Shown: positions 16,132 to 24,218 of the stretch, one piece after another
Position numbering within the stretch: position 1 is the stretch's first letter
Layout of the letters: each line of letters begins with the position of its first letter
Source of the DNA: Synergistaceae bacterium
GTDB lineage: Bacteria; Synergistota; Synergistia; Synergistales; Aminobacteriaceae
Direction of reading: 5' to 3'
Length of the DNA stretch: 64,000 nucleotides
Assembly: GCA_017470485.1 (NCBI GenBank)
Contig: JAFUYQ010000019.1
Span: 1 to 64,000 of the forward strand
Translations under genes and position numbers: made by a program
Notes under the pieces: model-generated
Told to the model about the DNA's origin: nothing
The model's database searches: none
Seen by the model: only the letters and a program-made list of their open reading frames with translations

Positions 16132-16656
16132 ATGTCGCGATTCCGAAGAGGTCGTTACAAAGTTTTAGAACGTGTGTCCAATCTCGTTGAACTTTTGATT
16201 TCGTGTCATCCGCAGGGTTTCGGGATACTTCTTGGAGAGGTACAAGCCCCTTCATCACGCGAAATCCACGAAATGATGAATGCGGGACGCAGTCAACTGC
16301 CGGAAGATTTCAAGGCAACGATGCCCAATCTGGAAACGGAAGCTGAACGGATAGTGTATGACCGCGAGTATTTTGACAGGTCAGTCGAGCTTGCCGGAGG
16401 CTGGGGGCATATCCATTATGTGTCTCAAGAATGTCGCAAAATGGATTCTCGTAAGTGGTCAGTTGTAATGGATCACGTGAGGTTCGTGGAAAAATCAGCA
16501 TCTCGTTATATGTCCAAGCTGGGGTATATTGCGACAAGATACAGTTTAGCTCCGAGAACGGTGACGAAATATCGCAAGGAATTTCCGCATATACTGGCAG
16601 AAATGCTTTTAATATCGCCCGGCGAAGATGATAATTTCTATCTTTTGCCGGGATAA
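16132..16656 (+). CDS. Phage hypothetical protein with possible C-terminal HTH
   Basis: 174 aa. The C-terminal stretch GYIATRYSLAPRTVTKYRKE looks like a helix-turn-helix of a sigma-like or ArpU-like late regulator. It lies just before the last early genes and upstream of the late promoter-terminator region, where an antiterminator or late activator would sit. Function is inference from position. Confidence 0.5.
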   Translation: MSRFRRGRYKVLERVSNLVELLISCHPQGFGILLGEVQAPSSREIHEMMNAGRSQLPEDFKATMPNLETEAERIVYDREYFDRSVELAGGWGHIHYVSQECRKMDSRKWSVVMDHVRFVEKSASRYMSKLGYIATRYSLAPRTVTKYRKEFPHILAEMLLISPGEDDNFYLLPG

Positions 16657-16678
16657 AGGGGAGGAGAGGTGATAAAAA

Positions 16679-17149
16679 ATGGAACTCACAAATAAATTCG
16701 CGAACATGCTGAAATACCTGCTAAGTACGCGGAACATCAAACAAACGGAATTAGCCAGAAGCATAGGCGTAAAGCCTAATACAATCTCTAACTACTGCAA
16801 CAAAGTCTCACAGCCTGATGTAGACATAATAATCAAGATTGCAGAATTTTTTGACGTGTCTATAGATTACCTGCTTACTGACACACGGAAAGAAAATCAA
16901 ATTCTGCGTGAAGAGTTAGGATTATCCGACACAACACTAGAGGTACTGGCACAGACTACAGAGAGGAAGTATTTTGACGAACTCATCAAAGATTATGAGT
17001 TCCGTGAGGCGTTCATTCATACTATCAGCAATTTTGAAACGAACACTAGTATCTACCAAAAATTAAAAAAAGTGAACGAGGCTGTCGACAAGTTAGTTAA
17101 GTTTTTCTTGCAATGCCTCGAACACACAGACGAGAAAAAGGCAGAGTAA
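16679..17149 (+). CDS. XRE-family regulator
   Basis: 156 aa. N-terminal XRE HTH (IKQTELARSIGVKPNTISNY), then a helical C-terminal domain rich in Glu and Lys. It directly precedes a predicted nuclease gene and probably controls it. GAGGAGAGGTGA precedes ATG 16679. Confidence 0.8.
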   Translation: MELTNKFANMLKYLLSTRNIKQTELARSIGVKPNTISNYCNKVSQPDVDIIIKIAEFFDVSIDYLLTDTRKENQILREELGLSDTTLEVLAQTTERKYFDELIKDYEFREAFIHTISNFETNTSIYQKLKKVNEAVDKLVKFFLQCLEHTDEKKAE

Positions 17150-17190
17150 TAGCGGAATCACTGCGATTAAAAAGGATAAAGGTGGGTAAA

Positions 17191-18003
17191 ATGGCAACAG
17201 TAACAGAACGTATCAGGCAAATTGAACAGCCCTATGGAGGCTACATCAGGCTGTCAGAGTTTGAGAGGATACACTTTGATTATGGTGTTATTCTGAATGC
17301 TGATGAGAATGTGGACGCTAGTCTTGTTGCTTCGGCTGTGGAATATTTGACGAGGCTCTTGTTTAGCAATCATGAAGAAAAAATTGGCAAACGTATCACA
17401 ACAGCTTTTGACGTATCACTGCGCGGAGCGTGTATTGCACAAGCATATTTTGGGCAAAAAGATGCTATAGATGTCTGTTTGAAACTTTTGGGTGCGATGG
17501 GGCGTTCTTCAAGCGTGAGAGATATTATTACGAACGCCCTAAAAATAGTAACGTTTGATGTCTGGTATCGCAATCCCTTCAATGCCGTACCTGATGGCTA
17601 CAAGTCAGTGAAACCTAATAAGGCTACAATCGAAAATATATATACAATGCTGAAGCGGAGCAAAAATTTTTTCGAGAAGTACGGCCCTGTAACAGCTACA
17701 GGATTTGACTTCAAGTCGTCAGGATACACCAAGACGGTAGACAAAGGAGATGGAGATTTTCTGACAGCAGACATGTTGTGTGATATGAAAGTATACCGTC
17801 CCCAGACAAAAATCACGAAGAAGGAAACCCTCCAAGTGTTAATGTACTGGATAATGGGACAACATTCCGGACAGGAAGTCTTCAAGGGTATAACGAAAAT
17901 CGGGCTGTACAATCCTCGCCAGAACGTAGCGTACATATTAAATGTGTCCAAAATTCCTGCTGAAGTTATCCGCGAGGTTGAGGAAAAAGTAATTTGTTAT
18001 TGA
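17191..18003 (+). CDS. Predicted PD-(D/E)xK-type nuclease
   Basis: 270 aa. The core reads GDGDFLTADMLCDMKV, then a helix with TLQVLMYWIMGQHSG, then IGLYNPRQNVAYILNVS. An acidic residue, a D-x-K and a following Q-containing helix match the PD-(D/E)xK nuclease pattern. I believe similar proteins occur in Firmicutes phages but know no assigned function. ATG 17191 has a modest ribosome site; an in-frame extension to 17113 overlaps the XRE gene and is less likely. With the XRE gene it forms a two-gene cassette before the terminator at 18102. Confidence 0.55.
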   Translation: MATVTERIRQIEQPYGGYIRLSEFERIHFDYGVILNADENVDASLVASAVEYLTRLLFSNHEEKIGKRITTAFDVSLRGACIAQAYFGQKDAIDVCLKLLGAMGRSSSVRDIITNALKIVTFDVWYRNPFNAVPDGYKSVKPNKATIENIYTMLKRSKNFFEKYGPVTATGFDFKSSGYTKTVDKGDGDFLTADMLCDMKVYRPQTKITKKETLQVLMYWIMGQHSGQEVFKGITKIGLYNPRQNVAYILNVSKIPAEVIREVEEKVICY

Positions 18004-18047
18004 GGGTTGAAAAGTCGATACCACATTAACGGCGGTTTTAACGACAC

Positions 18048-18078
18048 TTGAAAATCAAAAAATGCGGTAAAATATTAT
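18048..18078 (+). promoter_or_regulatory. Possible late promoter
   Basis: TTGAAA (18048-18053), 19 bp, TATTAT (18073-18078); TAAAAT at 18068-18073 is an alternative -10. The spacing is not ideal. A transcript from here would meet the terminator at 18102 after about 50 nt. Confidence 0.3.
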
Positions 18079-18101
18079 CATTCCGAGAAAATTGACGACT
18101 A

Positions 18102-18135
18102 AGAGAGTTCCTAAACACAGGAACTCTCTTTTTTT
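18102..18135 (+). terminator. Strong rho-independent terminator between early and late regions
   Basis: Perfect 11-bp stem AGAGAGTTCCT / AGGAACTCTCT with a 6-nt loop AAACAC and a run of seven Ts. The next gene starts only 18 nt later, so late genes need readthrough or antitermination of transcripts arriving from upstream. Confidence 0.9.
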
Positions 18136-18152
18136 AATGTAAAGGTGAGACA

Positions 18153-19469
18153 ATGGACAAGCTAAAAGTAGAATATATATCTCCGTCAGAATTAATCCCA
18201 TATGACGGAAATCCGCGAATTCATAGCGAACAGCAAATACAGAAATTACAGGCAAGTATTCAGGAATATGGAGTCGTTCTGCCAGTTCTTATTGACGCTA
18301 ATAACGTGATAATTGCCCGTCATGCTGTAGTCAGTGCGTGTATTAAACTAAATATCTCCGAAATTCCCTGCGTAAGAGCCACGCATTTAAGCGAAGGACA
18401 GATAAAAGCCTATATTCTAGCGGATAACCGCCTTGCAGAAGACTCAACGTGGGATAAGGCAATGCTCAAAACAGAGATGTTAAAACTCCGAGATGATTTT
18501 GGGCTTGAACTAGAAAATACGGGGTTTGAAAAGCGTGAAATATTGCGTTTGAGACTGGATACAGCCGACACGCCCAAAGACGAGGACGCAACACCCGAAG
18601 AAGTAAAAAATCCAGTTTCAAAAATCGGAGATATATGGATTTTAGGCGACCACCGATTAATTTGCGGAAGCTGTACAGACAAAGAAACAGTAGAAAAATT
18701 ATTGAACGGCGCAAAACCTCATTTGATGGTAACAGATCCGCCTTATGGAGTGAATTACGACCCTAACTGGAGGAATGAACAGTTAGACGGAACATCGGCA
18801 AGGACGGGACGAGTGCTGAATGATGATTGTGATGACTGGCGCGAGGCGTGGAAATTATTTCCGGGCGATGTGGCTTATATATGGCACGCATCGTTACATT
18901 GCCGGAATGTAGGAGATAGTCTTGAGGCGAGCGGTTTTATTTTGAGGAATCAAATAATCTGGGTAAAACCGCATTTTGCATTGTCGCGAGGGGATTACCA
19001 TTGGCAACATGAATGTTGCTGGTACGCGGTGCGCGGAAATGAAGAAGAATGCCCTGAAATAACCCAATATTGCGAAGGATATGAAGCATGTCTATACGCG
19101 GTGCGGAAGAATCAGAAAAGCCATTGGCAGGGAAGCCGCAGTGAGTCGACAGTGTGGCAGATAGATTTTAAGGATCAGGATACGCAGACCACACACGGAA
19201 CGCAGAAACCTGTGGAATGTATGCGCCGCCCGATGCTGAATAATTCTGAGCCAAATGACATCATATATGAGCCTTTTTGCGGAAGCGGAACGGCAATCAT
19301 AGCGGCTGAATCATGCAGGCGCAGGTGTTTTGCGGTTGAGCTAAGTCCCGAATATGTGGATATGGCGGTAAAACGCTGGGAGAATTACGCTAATCAAAAA
19401 GCAGTCCTAGAAGGGGACGGGCGCACCTTTGATGAAATAGCAGCTTTGCGGGGTGAGGCTGATGAGTGA
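18153..19469 (+). CDS. ParB-domain DNA methyltransferase
   Basis: 438 aa. Residues 1-100 form a ParB-like N-terminal domain (ISPSELIPYDGNPRIHSEQQ, ILADNRLAE). The usual GHGR-type motif is replaced by ARHAVVSA, so the ParB nucleotide-binding activity may be lost. The C-terminal part is a beta-class DNA methylase with DPPYGVNY (motif IV, N6A or N4C) and EPFCGSGTAIIAAE (motif I). Such genes sit at the start of phage late operons next to terminase and modify phage DNA. GGTGAG precedes ATG 18153. Confidence 0.88.
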   Translation: MDKLKVEYISPSELIPYDGNPRIHSEQQIQKLQASIQEYGVVLPVLIDANNVIIARHAVVSACIKLNISEIPCVRATHLSEGQIKAYILADNRLAEDSTWDKAMLKTEMLKLRDDFGLELENTGFEKREILRLRLDTADTPKDEDATPEEVKNPVSKIGDIWILGDHRLICGSCTDKETVEKLLNGAKPHLMVTDPPYGVNYDPNWRNEQLDGTSARTGRVLNDDCDDWREAWKLFPGDVAYIWHASLHCRNVGDSLEASGFILRNQIIWVKPHFALSRGDYHWQHECCWYAVRGNEEECPEITQYCEGYEACLYAVRKNQKSHWQGSRSESTVWQIDFKDQDTQTTHGTQKPVECMRRPMLNNSEPNDIIYEPFCGSGTAIIAAESCRRRCFAVELSPEYVDMAVKRWENYANQKAVLEGDGRTFDEIAALRGEADE

Positions 19470-19917
19470 TTCTCGCAATCAGGGTTTATATCCCAAAGAG
19501 ACGATAGCAAATTTGTTGAACGTTTCAGAACGCCGAGTGGATCAGCTTGTAAAGTCGAAAGTTATTCCTAAAGCAGGACGCGGAGTATTTGATTTAGGGC
19601 CGACAGTGCAGTCGTACATACGTTATTTACAGGGACTTTGCAGCGGAGCGATAAAAAGCGGAGAACCGTCCGAGCTGGATAAAAGATTGCTTGAAGCGAA
19701 AGTCCTTGAACGTGAATCAAAAGCACGTCAGGCGAAATATCGTGCTGACAGAATGGAACGTGAATTACTAAATAATGATTTGCGTGATGAAATCCGAGAA
19801 ATTCCTATAAAAGTTTTGAAAAGAGTTAAATTATATGACCCTGAAAATAGGCAATACGTTGCGGAAGCAGTACACAGTGTCGTGAATGAAATTCTGAATG
19901 GCTGTGAAAAGTCATGA
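19462..19917 (+). CDS. Nu1-like terminase small-subunit homolog (first copy)
   Basis: About 151 aa with an N-terminal HTH (YPKETIANLLNVSERRVDQLVKS) and a helical C-terminus. It resembles the second small-subunit-like gene at 21386. Small terminase subunits recognise the packaging site. Overlaps the methyltransferase end by 8 bp. Confidence 0.6.
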   Translation: MSDSRNQGLYPKETIANLLNVSERRVDQLVKSKVIPKAGRGVFDLGPTVQSYIRYLQGLCSGAIKSGEPSELDKRLLEAKVLERESKARQAKYRADRMERELLNNDLRDEIREIPIKVLKRVKLYDPENRQYVAEAVHSVVNEILNGCEKS

Positions 19918-19999
19918 AACAGAAAATCAATAAGACTACCAGCCTATTCGCTCTCAATCTGATAGGGACGCGCTATCGAGTTATTTTTGGAATCATAAT

Positions 20000-20539
20000 T
20001 TGAGAGATTATGCGTTTTTTCAGTTCGGAATAGCAACAGGGCGTAGAATTTCAGATTTAGTTCGTCTGAACGTAAGAGATGTTGCACGCATAGACCGCAA
20101 GGGGCGGTTTTGCATCGTGGAGCGTTTTGAAATCCGCGAGAAAAAAACGGGAAAATTTGCGAATATCATGTTGCATCCGTCAGCACGCAGGGCATTGAGC
20201 AAATATCTCAGGCAGCGCAGAAAAAAATCCGAATCGCTTGGAGCTTTGTTAAATGAACCGTTGTTCAAGTCCCGAAAGCATGGACGAGATGGAGAATATC
20301 GCATCAGGGAGCAGCAAGCATGGCGAGTGTTGAATAATGCGGCGAGAGCTTGTGGGCTGACCTACAAAATCGGCACACATTCACTGCGAAAAACTTTCGG
20401 CTACATTCTCTACCAGAGTGGTCAGAGCATAGAGCTGATTCAGAAATTTTTGAACCACTCAAGCCCAGCGATAACGCTTGCGTACATAGGGATAACGCAG
20501 GACGACATGGACGAGGCAATATTGAGCATGAATATTTAA
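20000..20539 (+). CDS. Small tyrosine recombinase, N-terminus frameshifted
   Basis: 179 aa in the open part. Catalytic features: Arg in TGRRISDLVRL, HSLRKTFG (H-x-x-R), LNHSS, and the nucleophile in LAYIGI. It lacks a SAM-like N-terminal domain. Upstream the frame stays open to 19934 (YQPIRSQSDRDALSSYFW) but has no start; an ATG at 19914 overlapping the previous stop (MKQKINKT) is in another frame and joins perfectly if one base is added near 19936. So it is either frameshifted or starts at the poorly supported TTG 20000. Such short recombinases are often found near phage terminase genes. Confidence 0.7.
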   Translation: MRDYAFFQFGIATGRRISDLVRLNVRDVARIDRKGRFCIVERFEIREKKTGKFANIMLHPSARRALSKYLRQRRKKSESLGALLNEPLFKSRKHGRDGEYRIREQQAWRVLNNAARACGLTYKIGTHSLRKTFGYILYQSGQSIELIQKFLNHSSPAITLAYIGITQDDMDEAILSMNI

Positions 20540-20555
20540 GAAAGGAGAATTGAAA

Positions 20556-20759
20556 ATGGCCAATATATCTATAGAAGTAATGACAGCAGATACAACTCGC
20601 AACGGAAAATCTTATGGACACTACGAAATAAAAATTTTTGCAGGACTTGATGAAGACCCTGCAGGAATTATGCAAGAAACTCTGGAGCGTGTAAAAGCTT
20701 CACTCCAGAGTGTTTCAATTGAAAAACGTTACCCTAAAATGCCGATTATGGATTGTTAA
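20556..20759 (+). CDS. Hypothetical protein
   Basis: 67 aa, acidic, no motif recognised. ATG 20556 follows AAAGGAG at 8 nt. Its 3' end overlaps the opposite-strand gene at 20746 by 14 bp. Confidence 0.5.
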   Translation: MANISIEVMTADTTRNGKSYGHYEIKIFAGLDEDPAGIMQETLERVKASLQSVSIEKRYPKMPIMDC

Positions 20760-21018
20760 GAAAGGCTGCCAGATCGTATTTCGTAGCTTGAGATTTCCTA
20801 ATTACAACATTCAACGCTTTTTTTCGAGTTATGTTAAGAAGTTCAACAGAGCCTTCGGTCAAAAGTTCACCCTGTATTTCGTCAGAAACTTCTACATCAG
20901 CCTCTTTGTATATATCGTGAATTGTAGTTATAGGAGGCAAGTCGATTATTGAATATAGATTATCTCCAAGTTTCACTACGAATGCGTCAATATTAGCCAT
21001 AACAACTCTACCGCGCAT
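20746..21018 (-). CDS. Minus-strand accessory gene (moron) in the late region
   Basis: 90 aa, unrecognised (VVKLGDNLYSIIDLPPITTIHDIY). It is the only gene on the minus strand between 7.5 and 38.9 kb apart from no others, and it has a very strong ribosome site, AGGGAGGTGA before ATG 21018. This placement is typical of a gene expressed from its own promoter in the lysogen. Confidence 0.6.
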   Translation of the reverse strand: MRGRVVMANIDAFVVKLGDNLYSIIDLPPITTIHDIYKEADVEVSDEIQGELLTEGSVELLNITRKKALNVVIRKSQATKYDLAAFLNNP

Positions 21019-21385
21019 GAAATCACCTCCCTTATTTTTTAAGTTAGCGAAAGTTTAGCAGACAAGCGAAATTTAATTTTTTCGAATTTTGGCGATTATG
21101 GGGGAGAAACAAATTTATAAATGCGCTGATAGTCGGAAGTTACGCGAAAAAATGAATGCTAGACTTTGTCCTTTTTTCGCATTCGATTTTTTGAGGGGGC
21201 TTGACAAGACAAAGCCCGATGACCGCTAAGAAAAAAGGTACTGGGAGGCCGAAAATCGATCGCGGTCAGCCCGCTGAGCCCGAAATTTTTTTAGTGTCAG
21301 AAAATTCAAGCTGGGAAAGGTTAAGCCTTGTTGTTGACCAGCTTTTATTTCAACTTTTCCCAAAATGGGAATTAGGGGTGATAAC
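21019..21385. other. Mostly non-coding stretch
   Basis: This stretch holds the upstream region of the minus-strand gene, an AT-rich segment, a TTGACA at 21201 without a good -10, and a GGGCTT/AAGCCC hairpin (21198-21216) lacking a T-run. A 71-codon plus-strand ORF from ATG 21219 has no ribosome site at the right distance and is doubtful. A packaging (cos/pac) site could lie here, next to the terminase genes, but I see no motif proving it. Confidence 0.4.
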
Positions 21386-21886
21386 ATGCCGAATCTCAAG
21401 AAAGATGACACGGATTATCGAAATGCTAGAGTGAGTTTTGACCAAGCTGCTAAATTTTTAAACATGTCTAAGAGTGCTTTTTATCGGCTTATTGAGGCAG
21501 GAATAATCCCGAAATCAGATGATGGCAAATACATACTCGGTGAGGTGGTGGAAGCGTATTGGAAAAATCAGTTTGACAGCGAAGGACTGAAAGCAGCTCA
21601 AACTCGACTCGTAACAGCACAGGCTGAATTGAAAGAGAATGAGCTTGCCGAACAGCGCGGTGAATTACACCGGGCTTCAGCGATTGCGAAGGTCTGGACG
21701 GACAACGTCTTAAACGCGAAGAAAAAACTGTTATCAATCCCAACAAAAGTACCGCCGATGTTGGTAGGTCAGGACGTTTTTACGATTAGGAAAAGATTAG
21801 AGGAAGAAATCAAAACGGCATTAAGGGAGCTTGCAGAATATGACGGGGAAAAAATCACCAGAGCATCAGCTATTCAAGGAGATTAA
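21386..21886 (+). CDS. Terminase small subunit (Nu1-like)
   Basis: 166 aa: HTH domain (VSFDQAAKFLNMSKSAFYRLIEAG), then a coiled-coil (ARTRLVTAQAELKENELAEQ-type) and C-terminal helices, the Nu1/gp1 layout. It overlaps the large subunit by 47 bp, confirming its role. AGGGGTGA precedes ATG 21386. Confidence 0.8.
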   Translation: MPNLKKDDTDYRNARVSFDQAAKFLNMSKSAFYRLIEAGIIPKSDDGKYILGEVVEAYWKNQFDSEGLKAAQTRLVTAQAELKENELAEQRGELHRASAIAKVWTDNVLNAKKKLLSIPTKVPPMLVGQDVFTIRKRLEEEIKTALRELAEYDGEKITRASAIQGD

Positions 21887-23759
21887 CAGCGTATGGCTTC
21901 CGCCGCCTGACTTAACGGTTTCGCAATGGGCAGATGAATTTCGGAGAATTCCCCCAGAAGCAAGCGCAGAACCCGGCGTATGGAAAACTTCACGGGCAGA
22001 ATATCAGCGTGAAATCATGGACGCAATCAGCGACCCTCTCGTTGAACGTGTTGTAGTAATGACAGCGGCGCAGGTAGGGAAGACCGAAATTCTGTTGAAT
22101 GTTATCGGATTCTTTATTGATCAGGAGCCAAGCCCGATTTTAGTTTTACAGCCTACACTTGACATGGGACAGAGTTTCTCGAAAGACAGATTAGACCCTA
22201 TGATACGGGATACACCTGCCTTGCAAGGGAAAATCAGGAAAGCCCGAAGCCGTGACTCAGGAAATACTATAATGCACAAGAAGTTTTTGGGCGGTCATAT
22301 AACCATATCAGCGACAAATTCGCCGGTTTCCTTAGCTTCGAGGCCGATTAGAGTTTTACTTTGCGATGAGGTAGACCGATACCCGCCGTCATCAGGCAAA
22401 GAGGGCGACCCACTAACGCTTGCCATGAAACGTACGCAGAATTTCTGGAATCGGCGAATTGTCTGGGTATCGACACCCGGTCTTTTGCAGACTTCGAGAA
22501 TTTACAAAGGCTTTCAGGTGAGCAGTCAGGAAGAATGGTGCGTGCCCTGTCCGAGTTGCGGAGAATATCAGCCTTTTTCATGGGAGCGAGTAGCGTATAA
22601 AGATTTGCCCGAACCAGTAATGACCTGCGTAAAATGCGGAGCAGTCCACAATGAAGTTGAATGGAAAGCCGGTCAGGAACATGGAAAATGGATAGCGAAA
22701 AATCCTGACGAGAAGAAAATTCGCGGTTTTCACATGAACGCTTTCGCGTCAGGGTGGGTGTCATGGCGTGAAATAATTGAACAGTATCAGGAAGCCTTTT
22801 TGAACGGAGAAGAAGCGTTGAAAGGCTGGTGGAATACTGTTTTAGGCTTACCGTATGAAAATACGGAAGGTACAATCGAGGCAGAAGCCCTTGAGTCCCA
22901 TCGTGAAAAATATGAAGCAGAATTACCCGATGGCGTTTTAGTTTTAACGTGTGGCGTTGATACACAGGACGACAGACTAGAATGCGAAGTAGTCGGCTGG
23001 GGTGTCGGTCATGAGAGCTGGGGTATTGAGTACAGGGTTTTCTATGGAGATCCCGGCCTCAAGGAAGTGTGGCAGGCACTAGATGATTTCCTGTCTAAAA
23101 CATGGAGTTATTCCAACGGGGACAAGCTAGGGCTATCGTGTACCTGTATAGACAGCGCAGGACACTTTACTGATGAGGTGTACAAATTCTGCAAGACGAA
23201 AGCAAGAAGGAATATCTTTGCGATAGTCGGTCGAGGCCGTGAGGGTATGCCTTCAGTCAGTAAGCCAAGCCGAAATAACCGCAGGCACGTTGTTTTATTT
23301 ACGCTAGGAGTAACGACCATAAAGGGAGTTCTATTTTCAAGGCTGAAAATAGAAGAACGCGGAGCAGGCTATTGCCATTTTCCGCTAGACGCAAAGAATG
23401 GCCACAGAGGATACGACAGCGTGTATTTTAAGGGCTTACTGTCCGAGCGCATGGTGGTGAAGCGCGTAAGAGGCAGGGAGACAATCACATGGAAGCCTAG
23501 AAGTCCCGGCATACGCAATGAACCGCTGGATACGAGGGTTTTCGCAACAGGGGCATTAGAGCTTTTTAATCCGAATTTTGAGATGCACAAACGCCGCCGA
23601 AATAAGAGGACGGAAAATCTTCCAATGCCGAAGTTAAAACAACCGTTAATCAAAGAAGTGCAGGGTGAACACAAATTAGAAGTCCAACCGCAGAATAAAA
23701 AGCCAGTACAACCACACAGTGTATCTTCAGGAATTATCAGGCGTGGACTTAGATTATGA
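21840..23759 (+). CDS. Terminase large subunit, GpA family
   Basis: About 639 aa. ATPase: Walker A-like TAAQVGKTE, Walker B VLLCDEVDRYP; C-terminal nuclease region with VDTQDDRLE and DSAGHFTDEV as likely metal-binding acidic residues. A zinc-binding insertion (CPSCGEYQP, CVKCG) is typical of the family. Drives DNA into lambda-like capsids. ATG 21840 has AAGGGAG 11 nt upstream. Confidence 0.92.
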   Translation: MTGKKSPEHQLFKEINSVWLPPPDLTVSQWADEFRRIPPEASAEPGVWKTSRAEYQREIMDAISDPLVERVVVMTAAQVGKTEILLNVIGFFIDQEPSPILVLQPTLDMGQSFSKDRLDPMIRDTPALQGKIRKARSRDSGNTIMHKKFLGGHITISATNSPVSLASRPIRVLLCDEVDRYPPSSGKEGDPLTLAMKRTQNFWNRRIVWVSTPGLLQTSRIYKGFQVSSQEEWCVPCPSCGEYQPFSWERVAYKDLPEPVMTCVKCGAVHNEVEWKAGQEHGKWIAKNPDEKKIRGFHMNAFASGWVSWREIIEQYQEAFLNGEEALKGWWNTVLGLPYENTEGTIEAEALESHREKYEAELPDGVLVLTCGVDTQDDRLECEVVGWGVGHESWGIEYRVFYGDPGLKEVWQALDDFLSKTWSYSNGDKLGLSCTCIDSAGHFTDEVYKFCKTKARRNIFAIVGRGREGMPSVSKPSRNNRRHVVLFTLGVTTIKGVLFSRLKIEERGAGYCHFPLDAKNGHRGYDSVYFKGLLSERMVVKRVRGRETITWKPRSPGIRNEPLDTRVFATGALELFNPNFEMHKRRRNKRTENLPMPKLKQPLIKEVQGEHKLEVQPQNKKPVQPHSVSSGIIRRGLRL

Positions 23760-23768
23760 GGTGAAAAC

Positions 23769-23957
23769 ATGGAAGAAAAACAGGCGATGGCAAACTTAAT
23801 ATGTGATGTACTAATAGTGCATGTTGGCTTATATGAGTACTTAAAACGTAAGGAGAAAACATGCGATGCGGATGCGAAAAGCTCTCTAGATCTAATGAAG
23901 AACCTAGCCACTAGAACCGTTGACGAAATATTGGATTTTATACAAACATATAAATGA
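23769..23957 (+). CDS. Hypothetical protein
   Basis: 62 aa, helical, not recognised. Follows the terminase by 9 nt with GAGGTGA as ribosome site; its stop overlaps the next ribosome site. Confidence 0.5.
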   Translation: MEEKQAMANLICDVLIVHVGLYEYLKRKEKTCDADAKSSLDLMKNLATRTVDEILDFIQTYK

Positions 23958-23974
23958 AAGGAAAAGGTACGGCA

Positions 23975-24214
23975 ATGAACAGCAATGAGGTAAAAGAACG
24001 GATATACATAGCTGAAGGCCGTCTATATTTATATTACAAGGCCGAAAAAGCGATACTCTCCGGGCAATCTTATGAAGTCGAAGGGTTGAAGCTAACCCGT
24101 GCGAATCTCAAAGATGTTCAAAGCATGATAACCGAACTGGAAAAGAAAATTTCAGCTTTGAATACACAATTAAAAGGACGGGCGAGGTTTAGGCTGATAA
24201 CGCCGGGATGGTGA
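23975..24214 (+). CDS. DUF6148-like gpW-position protein
   Basis: 79 aa: an N-terminal helix, then EKAILSGQSYEVEGLKLTRANL and a C-terminal helix, the pattern of DUF6148 proteins found between terminase and portal, where lambda has the head-completion protein W. ATG 23975 is preferred over 23954 because AAAGGAAAAGG lies just upstream. Confidence 0.7.
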   Translation: MNSNEVKERIYIAEGRLYLYYKAEKAILSGQSYEVEGLKLTRANLKDVQSMITELEKKISALNTQLKGRARFRLITPGW

Positions 24215-24218
24215 TTTT

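Noticed and set aside
17113..17190. Longer start for the predicted nuclease
   Set aside because: The extension overlaps the XRE coding end, has no ribosome site and gives a basic low-complexity N-terminus; ATG 17191 is better placed.
21201..21434. ORF of 77 codons before the small terminase gene
   Set aside because: The ribosome site is too close to TTG 21201 and too far from ATG 21219, the 3' part overlaps the terminase start in another frame, and the product has no recognisable pattern.
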